This document shows positions 26,050 through 34,571 of a DNA stretch of 62,182 nt, piece after piece (within the stretch, counting starts at the first letter, position 1; each line of letters opens with the position of its first letter). The translations under genes were made by a program, and so were the position numbers. The notes under the pieces were generated by a model that saw only the letters and a list, made by a program, of their open reading frames with translations, searched no databases and was not told where the DNA came from. The stretch spans positions 433,075 through 495,256 of the forward strand of contig NZ_HG931173.1 of NCBI RefSeq assembly GCF_000582785.1, read 5' to 3'. Source of the stretch: Candidatus Blastococcus massiliensis AP3. GTDB lineage: Bacteria > Actinomycetota > Actinomycetes > Mycobacteriales > Geodermatophilaceae.

Positions 26050-27527
26050 TCGCCCCGAGCCTGGTCGTGGCGGTGCCGCTCGCCGCGCTCCTGCTCACCA
26101 CCGTGCTCCAGACCCGGCGCGCGGAGCGGACCGTCGCGGCCGGTGGCGCCGTCGCCACCGCCGCGGCGGTCGGCGCGGTCGTCCTTGCTCCGCGGCCCAC
26201 GGCGATGCCCACCGAGCAGCTCGGCGGGTGGGAGGTGCCGCTGGGCATTCCCCTGGCCGTGGACGGGCTGTCCGCCGTGCTGCTGGGCATGACCGCGGTC
26301 GTCGGCCTGGCCGTGACCGCCTACGCGATCGCCGAGCGGCGGACGGGGGCCTTCTGGCCGCTGTGGTTCGGGGTGTGGGTCGCGCTCAACGTCATCTACG
26401 TCGCGGCCGACGCCTTCACCCTCTACGTCGGCTTCGAGGTGCTCGCGCTGTCTGCGGTCGGGCTCGTCGCGCTGGCTGGCGGCGTCGCGCTGCGGGCCGC
26501 CCTTAGCTATCTGTTCGTCGCGGTTCTCGGGTCCCTGCTCTACCTGCTGGCGGTCGCCCTGCTCTACGCCGACCGGGGAACGCTGGCTTTCGCCACGCTG
26601 TCGGAGACGGCCGGGTCGGCTCCGGTCGCGGCTGTGGCGCTGGCCCTGGTGACCGTCGGCATGATGCTCAAGTGCGCGCTGCTGCCGCTGCACGGCTGGC
26701 TGCCCGACGCCCACGGCGGCGCTCCGGCGCCGGTCAGCCCGGTGCTGTCCGCGTTGGTGGTCAAGGGCGCGCTGTTCGTCCTGGTGAAGGTCTGGTTCAC
26801 GCTGCTCCCCGGAACCGGTGGGGTCACCGCGGCCGGGCTGCTCGGCGGGTTCGGCGCGCTGGCCACGGTGTGGGGCGCGTGGATGGCGTGGCGGCAGGAG
26901 CGGCTCAAGCTCGTGGTGGCCTACTCCACGATCGCCCAGATCGGGCAGCTGTTCCTGATCTTTCCCCTGGCCACATCCGTCGGCGACGCTGACCCCGGCG
27001 GGTTACGCACGGCCTGGACAGGAGCGCTCACCCTCCTGGTGGCCCACGGCCTGGCCAAGGCGGCGATGTTCCTGGCCGCGGGTGCGCTGGCGGCCGGTCA
27101 CGGCAGTGATCGGCTCTTGACCATGGCGGGGGCCAGCGCGCGACAGCCCGTGGCAGTGGCGGCGTTTGCCCTCGCCGGTCTGAGCCTCGCCGGCCTGCCA
27201 CCCAGCCTCGGTTTCACCGGAAAGTTCCTGCTGCTGGAGTCCAGCGTGCAGACGGGCCGCTGGTACTGGGCCGTGCCGGTCGTCGTCGGCGGGCTGATCT
27301 CCGCCGCCTACGTGATGCGCGTCGTCGGGCTGACTTTCGACCTCAGCCCCACCGACGCTCCGCACGGCGCCCGCCCGGCGACGTGGAGCCGTGAGGTGCC
27401 GGCGGTCGTCCTCGCCGCGCTCGTCGTGGTACTCGGTCTGACCGGTGCCGGCGTGCCCGATCGCATCGCCGAGTCCACCCCGTCGACGGCCGCGGCGTCG
27501 ATGACCGGCAGCGGAGCGGATCGGTGA
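26046..27527 (+). CDS. mrpD: Proton-translocating antiporter subunit, MrpD/NuoN-like (first of three)
   Basis: A 493-residue protein with about 14 membrane segments. It has the antiporter core: Lys and His in KCALLPLHGWLPDAHGGAPA (~residue 207), a Lys in VVKGALFVLVK, and LKLVVAYSTIAQIGQL. These residues form the proton path in NuoL/M/N and MrpA/D proteins. Overlaps both neighbours. Confidence 0.88.
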   Translation: MIAPSLVVAVPLAALLLTTVLQTRRAERTVAAGGAVATAAAVGAVVLAPRPTAMPTEQLGGWEVPLGIPLAVDGLSAVLLGMTAVVGLAVTAYAIAERRTGAFWPLWFGVWVALNVIYVAADAFTLYVGFEVLALSAVGLVALAGGVALRAALSYLFVAVLGSLLYLLAVALLYADRGTLAFATLSETAGSAPVAAVALALVTVGMMLKCALLPLHGWLPDAHGGAPAPVSPVLSALVVKGALFVLVKVWFTLLPGTGGVTAAGLLGGFGALATVWGAWMAWRQERLKLVVAYSTIAQIGQLFLIFPLATSVGDADPGGLRTAWTGALTLLVAHGLAKAAMFLAAGALAAGHGSDRLLTMAGASARQPVAVAAFALAGLSLAGLPPSLGFTGKFLLLESSVQTGRWYWAVPVVVGGLISAAYVMRVVGLTFDLSPTDAPHGARPATWSREVPAVVLAALVVVLGLTGAGVPDRIAESTPSTAAASMTGSGADR

Positions 27528-29026
27528 CCTTCGGCGGGTTGGTACCGCTGGCCCTGCTCGCCACGTCGCTGGTCACCGCGCTGGTCATCTTTCCGCTCGG
27601 TGAGGAGCGGCACCGCGCGCGGACCGTGGTCAACCTGGTCGGCGCGACGCTGAAGGTCGCGATCGTGGTCGCGGTCTTCGAGCCGGTGCTCGGCGGTGCG
27701 CAGTTCGCCTGGACCTCACCGCTGGCGCCCGGGGTCGAGCTGGTCCTGCGGTTCGACGAGCTGTCCCTGCTGTTCATCGCCTTGTCGGCGGCCCTGTGGC
27801 TGCTCACCACGGTGTACGCGATCGGTTACCTGGAGGACTCCCCGCACCGCAGTCGGTTCTTCGGGTTCTTCTGCCTCTGCGTGACGAGCACGGTCGGCAT
27901 CTCCCTGGCCGGCAACCTGGTGACGCTCCTGATCTTCTACGAGCTCCTCACGGTGGTCACCTATCCGCTGGTGGCGCACCGTGGCACCCCGCAGGCCTTG
28001 GCGGGGGCGCGGACGTACCTCCGGTACACGATCGGCGGCGGCGCCGTGCTGCTGGTCGGGGTGGCGTGGCTGACCGCTCTCGGGGCCGGCGGCACCTTCG
28101 AGCCCGGCGGCACCGCCGCCGTGGCCGCGCTGGCCGCCTCGGAGCCGCTGGTCATGCAGGTCGTGTTCCTGTTGCTCGTCGGCGGCTTCGCGGTGAAGGC
28201 GGCGGTCTTCCCGTTGCACGGCTGGCTGCCCCGGGCCATGGTGGCGCCGGCCCCCGTGAGCGCTCTCCTCCACGCGGTCGCGGTGGTGAAGGCCGGCGCG
28301 TTCGGCATCGTCCGGGTGGTCCACGATGTCTACGGCCCGGCCGTGGCCGACCGCCTGGGCGTGCTCCTGCCCCTGGGGGTGATGGCAGGGATCACGATCG
28401 TCTACGGGTCGGTCCGGGCCCTGACCCAGGACGACCTCAAGCGCCGGCTGGCCTACTCCACCGTCAGCCAGGTGTCCTACATCGTGCTGGGCATGGCGCT
28501 GGTGGGCGCGGTGAGCACGACTGCGGCGGTCGCTCATCTCGTGCACCAGGGCCTGATGAAGATCACCCTGTTCTTCTGCGCGGGGGCCCTCGCCGAGACC
28601 CTCGGCCTGCACCGGGTCTCCGAGCTGCGCGGGGTGGGCCGGCGGATGCCGATGACCATGGCAGCCTTCACCGTCGGCGCGCTGGGGATGATCGGCGTGC
28701 CGCCGGTGGCGGGGTTCGTGACCAAGTACTACCTCGGTGTGGGCGCGCTCTCGGCCGGCCAGCCGTGGGTGATCGGCGTGCTGGTCGTGAGCACGCTGCT
28801 CAACGCGGCCTACTTCCTCCCGATCGTCGTCGCGGCCTGGTGGCGCCCACCGGAGGCCGGGGTGGCCTGGGCGGGGCGGCCCCGACCCCGCCGTGAGGGC
28901 TCGTGGCTGCTCGTGATTCCGCTGGTCGTGTCCGCGGTCGCCTCGCTGGCCGCGGGGCTCTTCGCCGGGGCGTGGTGGAGCCCGCTGGCGCTGGCAAGGG
29001 AGATCGCCGAGCGGGGTGGCGGATGA
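27524..29026 (+). CDS. Proton-translocating antiporter subunit, MrpA/D-like (second of three)
   Basis: A 500-residue NuoL/M/N homolog with KAAVFPLHGWLPRAMVAPAP (~residue 224), AVVKAGAFGIVRVV and DDLKRRLAYSTVSQVSY. It keeps the conserved Lys residues and the early-helix Glu (FYELLTVVTYPLV). It lacks the long C-terminal domains of canonical MrpA, so it is an MrpA core or a second MrpD-type subunit. Confidence 0.85.
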   Translation: MTFGGLVPLALLATSLVTALVIFPLGEERHRARTVVNLVGATLKVAIVVAVFEPVLGGAQFAWTSPLAPGVELVLRFDELSLLFIALSAALWLLTTVYAIGYLEDSPHRSRFFGFFCLCVTSTVGISLAGNLVTLLIFYELLTVVTYPLVAHRGTPQALAGARTYLRYTIGGGAVLLVGVAWLTALGAGGTFEPGGTAAVAALAASEPLVMQVVFLLLVGGFAVKAAVFPLHGWLPRAMVAPAPVSALLHAVAVVKAGAFGIVRVVHDVYGPAVADRLGVLLPLGVMAGITIVYGSVRALTQDDLKRRLAYSTVSQVSYIVLGMALVGAVSTTAAVAHLVHQGLMKITLFFCAGALAETLGLHRVSELRGVGRRMPMTMAAFTVGALGMIGVPPVAGFVTKYYLGVGALSAGQPWVIGVLVVSTLLNAAYFLPIVVAAWWRPPEAGVAWAGRPRPRREGSWLLVIPLVVSAVASLAAGLFAGAWWSPLALAREIAERGGG

Positions 29027-30732
29027 CCTCGCTGTGGACGACCTGGCTGTGGGTGGCCGCGCTCGCCGCGCCCTTGGCCCTGGCCGCTCTCCTGCTGCCG
29101 GCGGTGACGCGGGCCGCGGCCGTGCGGTGGTCACCCTTGGCCTGCCTGCCGGCCGGGCTGCTGGCCCTCGCCGGGCCGGCGGACGGCCTCTCCGTCCCCT
29201 GGCTGCTGCTCGGCGTGAGGCTGGATCTGGACGACGTCTCCCGGCCGCTGCTCGGCGTGACGGCCCTGCTCTACGCGGTGGCGCTGGCCGTGTCGCCGGC
29301 GGAGCGGGCCGGGGACCGGCGGCTGCCGGCCTTTCTCGCGGTGTTCCTGGTGGCCTACACCGGTAACGTCACCCTGCTCATCGCCGCCGACATCGTCACC
29401 TTCTACGTCGGCTTCGCCGTCATGTCGCTGACCGCCTACGGGCTGGTCGTGCACTTCCGGACCGACCGGGCGATGCGCGCCGGCCGCGTCTACCTCGGAT
29501 TGGCCCTCGTCGGCGAGGTGTTGTTGCTCAGCGGACTGATGGCCGCGGCGGCGGCCGCCGGAACCGATATGGCAGCGGTCCGCGAGGCGCTGGGCGACAG
29601 GGCGAATCTGCCGGCGGCGGCGCTTGTCGTGGCCGGCCTCGGCGTCAAGGCGGGATTGGTGCCGCTGCACGGCTGGCTGCCCGTGGCCCACCCGGCCGCG
29701 CCGGTGCCCGCCAGCGCGGTCCTGTCCGGGGCAATGGTGAAGGCCGGCCTGGTGGGGTGGCTGCATCTGCTGCCGATCGGAACACACAGCCTGCCCGAGC
29801 TGGGCTCCTGGCTCGTGGCGCTCGGGCTGGTCGGCATCTTCGGTGCGGTCGCCCTCGGCCTTCTGCAGGACGAGCCGAAGGTCCAGCTCGCCTACTCGAC
29901 GGTCAGCCAGATGGGCTATCTGGCGGTAACAGTGGGGGCCGGGCTGCGCGAGGCGTCGGTCGGGGCCGCCGCGGTCACCGTGGCCGTCGTCTACGCGGTT
30001 GCTCACGGCACGGCCAAGGCGGCGCTGTTCCTCTCCATACCGGTCGTCCAGGCTGCTGCGCCGGGCGCCCGGCGATGGATCGCGCTCGGCGGGGCGGGCG
30101 TGGCCGGGTTCGCACTCGCCGGCCTTCCACCGCTCAACGGCTTCGTGGCCAAGTACGGCCTGAAGGATCTGGCTGCCGCGGCGGGAGTGTCCGAGGTCGT
30201 GTTGTCCCTCGGAGCCGCCGGCACCGTATTGCTGATGGCCCGGTTCTGGCTCGCCCTGGCCGCCGGCGACAGTGTCCCGCGACCGTGGAGCGTCCTGCAG
30301 AGCGGATGGCTCGTCCTGCTCCTGGCCGGTCCGGCCGGGGTATGGGCGCTGACCGCGGCGGGCCCGGCGGTGGACGTGTCCACGACCGTGGCCAGCGTGT
30401 GGGCGGGGGTCTGGCCGGTGCTGCTCGGCCTCGTTCTAGTGGTACTGGCGGTGCGTGGGGCCGCCCGGTGGCCGCTGCGCCGGTCAGCGCGGCCGCCGGC
30501 CGGTGACGTCGTCGTCGTCCTGGAGCCCGCTGCGGTGGGGGCGCTGCGTGCCCTGGACGAGGCCGGCCGCCTGCCGGGGCGAGCGGTCCAGGCCGTCGTC
30601 ACCATCGCCGGACACGCCGCGTCCCGGTGGCCCGGGGGAGCCGCAGAGCTCCTGCGCCTGCCGGGCTGGCAGTCGGTGGGGCCGCTCGCCGTGGTCGTCC
30701 TGGTGGTGCTCGCGGGGGTGCTGCTGTGGTGA
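29023..30732 (+). CDS. Proton-translocating antiporter subunit (third of three)
   Basis: A 569-residue NuoL/M/N homolog, longer than the other two because of a C-terminal extension after the 14 core segments. KAGLVPLHGWLPVAHPAAPV is near residue 208 and EPKVQLAYSTVSQMGYLAVT follows. The early-helix Glu of the other two is replaced by a non-acidic residue (FYVGFAVMSLTAYG), so this subunit may differ in proton coupling. Overlaps mrpE. Confidence 0.83.
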   Translation: MTSLWTTWLWVAALAAPLALAALLLPAVTRAAAVRWSPLACLPAGLLALAGPADGLSVPWLLLGVRLDLDDVSRPLLGVTALLYAVALAVSPAERAGDRRLPAFLAVFLVAYTGNVTLLIAADIVTFYVGFAVMSLTAYGLVVHFRTDRAMRAGRVYLGLALVGEVLLLSGLMAAAAAAGTDMAAVREALGDRANLPAAALVVAGLGVKAGLVPLHGWLPVAHPAAPVPASAVLSGAMVKAGLVGWLHLLPIGTHSLPELGSWLVALGLVGIFGAVALGLLQDEPKVQLAYSTVSQMGYLAVTVGAGLREASVGAAAVTVAVVYAVAHGTAKAALFLSIPVVQAAAPGARRWIALGGAGVAGFALAGLPPLNGFVAKYGLKDLAAAAGVSEVVLSLGAAGTVLLMARFWLALAAGDSVPRPWSVLQSGWLVLLLAGPAGVWALTAAGPAVDVSTTVASVWAGVWPVLLGLVLVVLAVRGAARWPLRRSARPPAGDVVVVLEPAAVGALRALDEAGRLPGRAVQAVVTIAGHAASRWPGGAAELLRLPGWQSVGPLAVVVLVVLAGVLLW

Positions 30733-31241
30733 CCGCGCCGGTGTGGTGGGTGGCCGAGTCCGTGGGCCGTGGCGTCGCCCTGGCGGCGCTGTGGTGGATC
30801 GTGAGCGAGAGCAGCACGCTGGTCGGCCCGGAGCTGGCGGTCCTGGTCGTCGCGACCGCCACGGCCGCCAGCCTGTGGGTGTCGCCACCGCATCCGCGCC
30901 GCCCGGCACACCCGCTGCGACTCGCCGGCGCGCTGGGCTGGTTCCTCCTCGCCTGCGTCCGCGAGGGCAGCCGCGTCGCCGCGCGCGCGCTGCGACCCGG
31001 GCCTCCGGTCGAATCGGTGGTGGTGGTCCACCGACTACGGCACCCCGACCGCCCCGACCTGGCGATCCTGCTGGCCGACGTGATCAGCGTGCTCCCCGGA
31101 ACGCTCGTGCTCCGCATCGACGACGACGCGCTGCTGGTCCACGTCCTCGACCGCGACCGGCTCGATCTCGCCGACCTCGCGGCGACCGAGCGGCGGCTGG
31201 CCGCTCTCGTCAGCAATCGCTCGACCGCGCTGGAACGGTAG
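30729..31241 (+). CDS. mrpE: Mrp/Mnh antiporter subunit E
   Basis: A 170-residue protein with two or three N-terminal membrane segments and a soluble MnhE tail (VVVHRLRHPDRPDLAILLAD, ISVLPGTLVLRIDDDALLVH). The ISVLPGT motif is typical. Last gene of the operon; an IS element begins 34 bp after it. Confidence 0.88.
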   Translation: MTAPVWWVAESVGRGVALAALWWIVSESSTLVGPELAVLVVATATAASLWVSPPHPRRPAHPLRLAGALGWFLLACVREGSRVAARALRPGPPVESVVVVHRLRHPDRPDLAILLADVISVLPGTLVLRIDDDALLVHVLDRDRLDLADLAATERRLAALVSNRSTALER

Positions 31242-31274
31242 ACCGTCGCACGCGGAAGCATCCCCACTCCCTGG

Positions 31275-32630
31275 TGACTCATGTCAAGATGCGCGCGTAG
31301 CGGCCTTCGTTGACTCGTGAGCGGATGCGCGCGTGGAGAGGGCCTACACTTGGGGCTTGGCCGCGGCGCGGGCCTTGCTGGTGGTCAGGGTGAGTAGCTC
31401 GGCGGTGAGGGCCTGGATCTGGCGCTGGATCGCGGCCGGGTTCAGACCGACGTGGGTGTCTTTCATGATCGTCTTGTCCTCGGCGGTGACTGCGTCATGG
31501 CGCTGGGCCCGGCGGTGTGGCGTGGTCGGGCGGTCGTAGCGCTTGGTGACCTTCGCGCCGTCGCGGACCTTGGAGATCAGCTTCTGCTGGGCCAGAAAGT
31601 AGTAGGTCTTCTGCGACTGCAGCACCCAGATCTTGTTCAGCAGCCGCAACTCGGCGGGGGTGTCGTAGCGGTGTTAGCCGACCACGGTGCGCACCACCGC
31701 CCAGTTCTTCTGCTCCACGTGCGCGCCGTCGTTGGAGCTGCCCGGACGGGACCGGGTGAAGGTGATGCTGCGCTGCTCGCACCAGACGAGCAGGTGATGG
31801 TTGATGAACTCGCTGCCGTTGTCAGAGTCCACGCCCGGCAGCGGGAACGGCATGATCTTCGCGACTTCTTCCAGTGCGGCGATCACACACTTGCGGGCCT
31901 TGTTGGGCACCGACCGGTTCTCCGTCCAGCCGGTGGCGATGTCGGTCACCGTCAGCGTGTAGGCGTGGTCGCCAACGGCGTTGCCGCCCTCATGGCCGAC
32001 CAGGTCCATCTCCACGAACCCCGGTACGGCGTAATCCCTACGCCCAGGTGCGGATCGGGATCGAGTCCTTCAGCAGCGACCCGGGCTTGGTGTGACTACG
32101 CCCCCGCAGGTCTAGCGCGGCCCGGTACTCGGCCAGCCGCCGGTCCATCGTGGCCGGCGACATCACCATCAGCGCCGCAGCCAACTCGTCACTGACGTCG
32201 AGCTCGCCGAACCGCCGCAAGGTGGGCACCAGCTCGCCCATCACCGGGGCCAGCCGCTTGCCCGTCGGCGCGCCCAGCACCGCCCAGCAAAACCGCAGCG
32301 CCAGCACGACGTCGGTCCCGTACTTCGGGGCCCGTGGCTGCCGGACGCGCACCACCTTCGGCATCAGCGCCGAGGCCAACGCCTTGCGCGCGTGGTTGCG
32401 GTGCCAGCCCGTCGTCGCGCACAACTCGTCGAGGAGCGCGCCCTTCTCCGCCCTGCTCGCCCGCCGATACCGAGTCGCGATGGCCCTGGTCACTGCCTGC
32501 CGCTGGCCCATCGTCAGTCCCATCACCGGGGCCTACCGGCGGGCCAGGGCCCCGCCCGGCAGGCGCGCTCCACGCGCGCACATCTCGATGAGTCAACGAC
32601 CCCACCTACGCGCGCATCTTTGGTGAGTCA
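31275..32630 (-). mobile_element. Degenerate insertion sequence with doubled terminal motifs
   Basis: The ends are inverted copies: TGACTCATGTCAAGATGCGC at 31275, continuing GCGTAG to 31300, and the reverse complement TGACTCACCAAAGATGCGCG ending at 32630. Inside each end a second copy of the motif occurs (TGACTCGTGAGCGGATGCGC near 31310; its mirror near 32570-32596). It carries one transposase gene, which is broken. No clear target duplication is seen. The right end lies 10 bp before the -35 box of baeRF module B. Confidence 0.8.
31344..32526 (-). pseudogene. DDE (rve) transposase of the IS at 31.3-32.6 kb
   Basis: The N-terminal helix-turn-helix half begins MGLTMGQRQAVTRAIATRY. The catalytic half has FVEMDLVGHEGG and DSDNGSEFINHH with the second Asp, and EQKN with the Glu. 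There are two lesions: a frameshift near 32035 after SIPIRTWA, and a TAA at 31676-31674 in place of the Tyr expected between VVG and HRYDTPAEL. The element is therefore not autonomous. The subfamily (ISNCY or IS481-like) is not decided. Confidence 0.75.
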
Positions 32631-32640
32631 ACGCGACCCC

Positions 32641-32670
32641 TTGCGTGCCGACTAATCTTTCGCGTAACAT
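32641..32670 (+). promoter_or_regulatory. Promoter of module B
   Basis: TTGCGT and TAACAT separated by 18 nt, aligned with the promoters of the other three modules and followed by the same TTCGCACG sequence. Confidence 0.6.
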
Positions 32671-32676
32671 TTTTCG

Positions 32677-32799
32677 CACGAGGAGAGTACCCGCCGCCTC
32701 CGCGGCGCCATCATCCGACAGTCACGGCCCCTCCGGGCCCGGGTGCAGCAGTTCCAGCGGGAACTGGGGAGACCTCGAACCAACCCAGGAGCTCCCACG
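32677..32799 (+). promoter_or_regulatory. Conserved structured leader, copy B (yybP-ykoY Mn riboswitch-like)
   Basis: GGAGAGTACCC at 32682 and AGACCTCG at 32770, 88 nt apart. The first hairpin is CGCCGC/GCGGCG where copies A and D have CACCGC/GCGGTG, a compensatory A-T to G-C change. The second is CAGTTCC/GGAACTG where copy A has CCGGTTC/GAACCGG. These paired changes show selection on RNA structure. Class assignment is by similarity to yybP-ykoY loops. Confidence 0.6.
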
Positions 32800-33222
32800 G
32801 TGTCCTCCCTTCCCGCACCCCTCCCGGTCCACGACTCCAGCACACCTGCAACTACGGGCCTGACCTACCGGGTGCTCGCCGTCATCCTCGATCGCGACGA
32901 CCTCGTCGAGGTCCTTCCGGCAGCCCTGGCGGCCGCCCGAGACGACCACGTCGAGCTGCACATCGCACTGATCAGGCCGGAGCCACCAGAGACGCTAGAA
33001 GGTGCACTGAATGCCGCCCTGCTCGAGCACACCGCACACGAGGTCGTCGAGTTGCGGCGGCGCGCCCGCGCCGCTGCGGCCAACTCCGGCGTCGGCTGGA
33101 CGATCGACGTGCACTTCGTCAGCGGGCTGCGTGGTCGCCGGCGCCACGAGGTACTCGAGCACGCGGTCGACGAGCTGGCCTGGCGGTACGATGCGCGACC
33201 GCTGGGCCGGTGGGCCCAGTGA
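32800..33222 (+). CDS. Small alpha/beta protein of the baeRF module, copy B
   Basis: A 140-residue homolog of the small protein in copy A with YRVLAVILDRDDLVEVLPAA, HIALIRPEPPETLEG, VDVHFVSGLRGRRRHEVLE-type end and RYDARPLGRWAQ. GTG 32800 is chosen because it aligns with the other copies; a longer frame back to 32743 would run through the leader. It is the most divergent of the four in its middle helix. Confidence 0.75.
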   Translation: MSSLPAPLPVHDSSTPATTGLTYRVLAVILDRDDLVEVLPAALAAARDDHVELHIALIRPEPPETLEGALNAALLEHTAHEVVELRRRARAAAANSGVGWTIDVHFVSGLRGRRRHEVLEHAVDELAWRYDARPLGRWAQ

Positions 33223-34307
33223 CCGCTGGAGCCCGAGGGCCGCTGCGCACCTACCGGCGCGCCGCCGGCCCGACCCCCGAGACGGTGCTGCTGCTGCAGG
33301 CGGTACGCAGCTACCCGTCGGTGTCCCTGCTGGCGACCACAGCACCGGGCACGCGGATGACGGCCCAGGATGCACGCACATTGCACGGGCTCGCCGAGGA
33401 GGCCGCCGACCGGCTCCGGGCGGAGGACTCGCCGCAGAGCACCGTCGTGCTGGACGAACTGGGCAAGGCGTTGGCTCGGGCAACCTCCGGACCGACCGAG
33501 CAGGCCATCGGCGTGTTCGTAAACGCGGGAATGCAGAAGATCGTGCACCTCTCGGTGCCGGTGACCGACCGCGCGGTCGTCGACCCGGCCTTCGCCACCA
33601 GAGACCTGGTCCGCGGTCTCCACCGCACTCCGCGACACGCCGTCCTGGTTCTTACCGAACGGGAGGCCCGTCTGTTCGAAGGTGTCGACGACCACCTGGT
33701 GCCACCGGCGCGGTCGGGCTTTCCGCTGACTATGCCGGAGAACCGCGACGCCAATAGGGCACAGGTGACTGCTTTCCTGCGCATCGCCGACCGGGCCTTG
33801 GGCATCTACCTGCGGCTGCACCCTGCGCCGCTGGTCCTGGTCGGCGCCCAGCAGACCGTCGCCGAGTTCCGCCGGATCTCTCTCAACACCGGCCGACTGG
33901 CCGGCACCATCACCTGCAGCTTCCCCTCGATCCCGTCGGCCCATCTGGCTCCCCGCATCCGCGGCGCGCTCGAGCGGTACCTGCTGTCCCGGCAGGACGA
34001 AGCGCTCCAGCTGGTCGAGCGCAGGCGGCCCGACGACAAGGTGGTCGAAGGCCTCTCCGCCGCCTGGCTCGCCGCCCGTCGGGAACGCCCCGAGATGCTG
34101 GCGGTGGAAGAAGGCTACTTCTTTCCGGCCCGAATCAGCGACGCCGGCGACCACCTGAGCGCGGCCGAGGACACCACCCATCCCGATGTCGTCGACGACG
34201 CCGTCGACGAGCTCATCGAGACGGTGCTCCTTCGCGGCGGCTGGGTCGCCTTCGTCGACGACGGCCGACTGGCCAAGCACGGCCGGGTGGTGCTGACCAC
34301 CCGGTGA
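33219..34307 (+). CDS. baeRF family 3-like protein, module copy B
   Basis: A 362-residue paralog of the copy A protein: RSYPSVSLLATTAPGTRM, DPAFATRDLVRGLHRTPRHA, LTEREARLFEGVDDHL, LLSRQDEALQLVERRRPDDK, and VDDAVDELIETVLLRGGWVA at the end. GTG 33219 overlaps the stop of the small gene (GTGA). The terC gene follows on the same strand 264 bp downstream. Function inferred only from the family: possible ribosome rescue or translation control under stress. Confidence 0.75.
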   Translation: MTAGARGPLRTYRRAAGPTPETVLLLQAVRSYPSVSLLATTAPGTRMTAQDARTLHGLAEEAADRLRAEDSPQSTVVLDELGKALARATSGPTEQAIGVFVNAGMQKIVHLSVPVTDRAVVDPAFATRDLVRGLHRTPRHAVLVLTEREARLFEGVDDHLVPPARSGFPLTMPENRDANRAQVTAFLRIADRALGIYLRLHPAPLVLVGAQQTVAEFRRISLNTGRLAGTITCSFPSIPSAHLAPRIRGALERYLLSRQDEALQLVERRRPDDKVVEGLSAAWLAARRERPEMLAVEEGYFFPARISDAGDHLSAAEDTTHPDVVDDAVDELIETVLLRGGWVAFVDDGRLAKHGRVVLTTR

Positions 34308-34327
34308 CCGCACGCCTCGTGGCCTGA

Positions 34328-34358
34328 GCCGGGCCGGGCCGGGCCGGGCCGGGCCGGG
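34328..34358. repeat. GGGCC pentamer tandem repeat
   Basis: Five uninterrupted GGGCC units between baeRF-B and terC. Palindromic units could form hairpins and slow transcription, but this may be simple slippage. Confidence 0.8.
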
Positions 34359-34571
34359 GTGACCGTACCCACGGCCCAGCGCTCGCTTTCGGCTCTTGTC
34401 GGACTCCTCGTTCTGGCCCGGCGACGACACGCCGACGCCTCCCTATGAGCGCCCCCGCCGAGTAGACGCCTGCCCGGCTACTGTCGGCGCGCCGTTCCCG
34501 CTGGCCGCAGGCACGCTCGTGCCCTCCGCCGGCCATGAACGCATACCGGTGCGAGGAGAGGTGGGCGAGAA

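Noticed and set aside
32189-32605. Minus-strand 138-codon ORF over the IS
   Set aside because: Shifted frame of the transposase N-terminus; the other frame has the HTH motif.
34430-34571. yybP-ykoY riboswitch directly upstream of terC
   Set aside because: Only a GAGTAG fragment is present; the GGGGAGTA and AGACCT blocks at proper spacing are missing.
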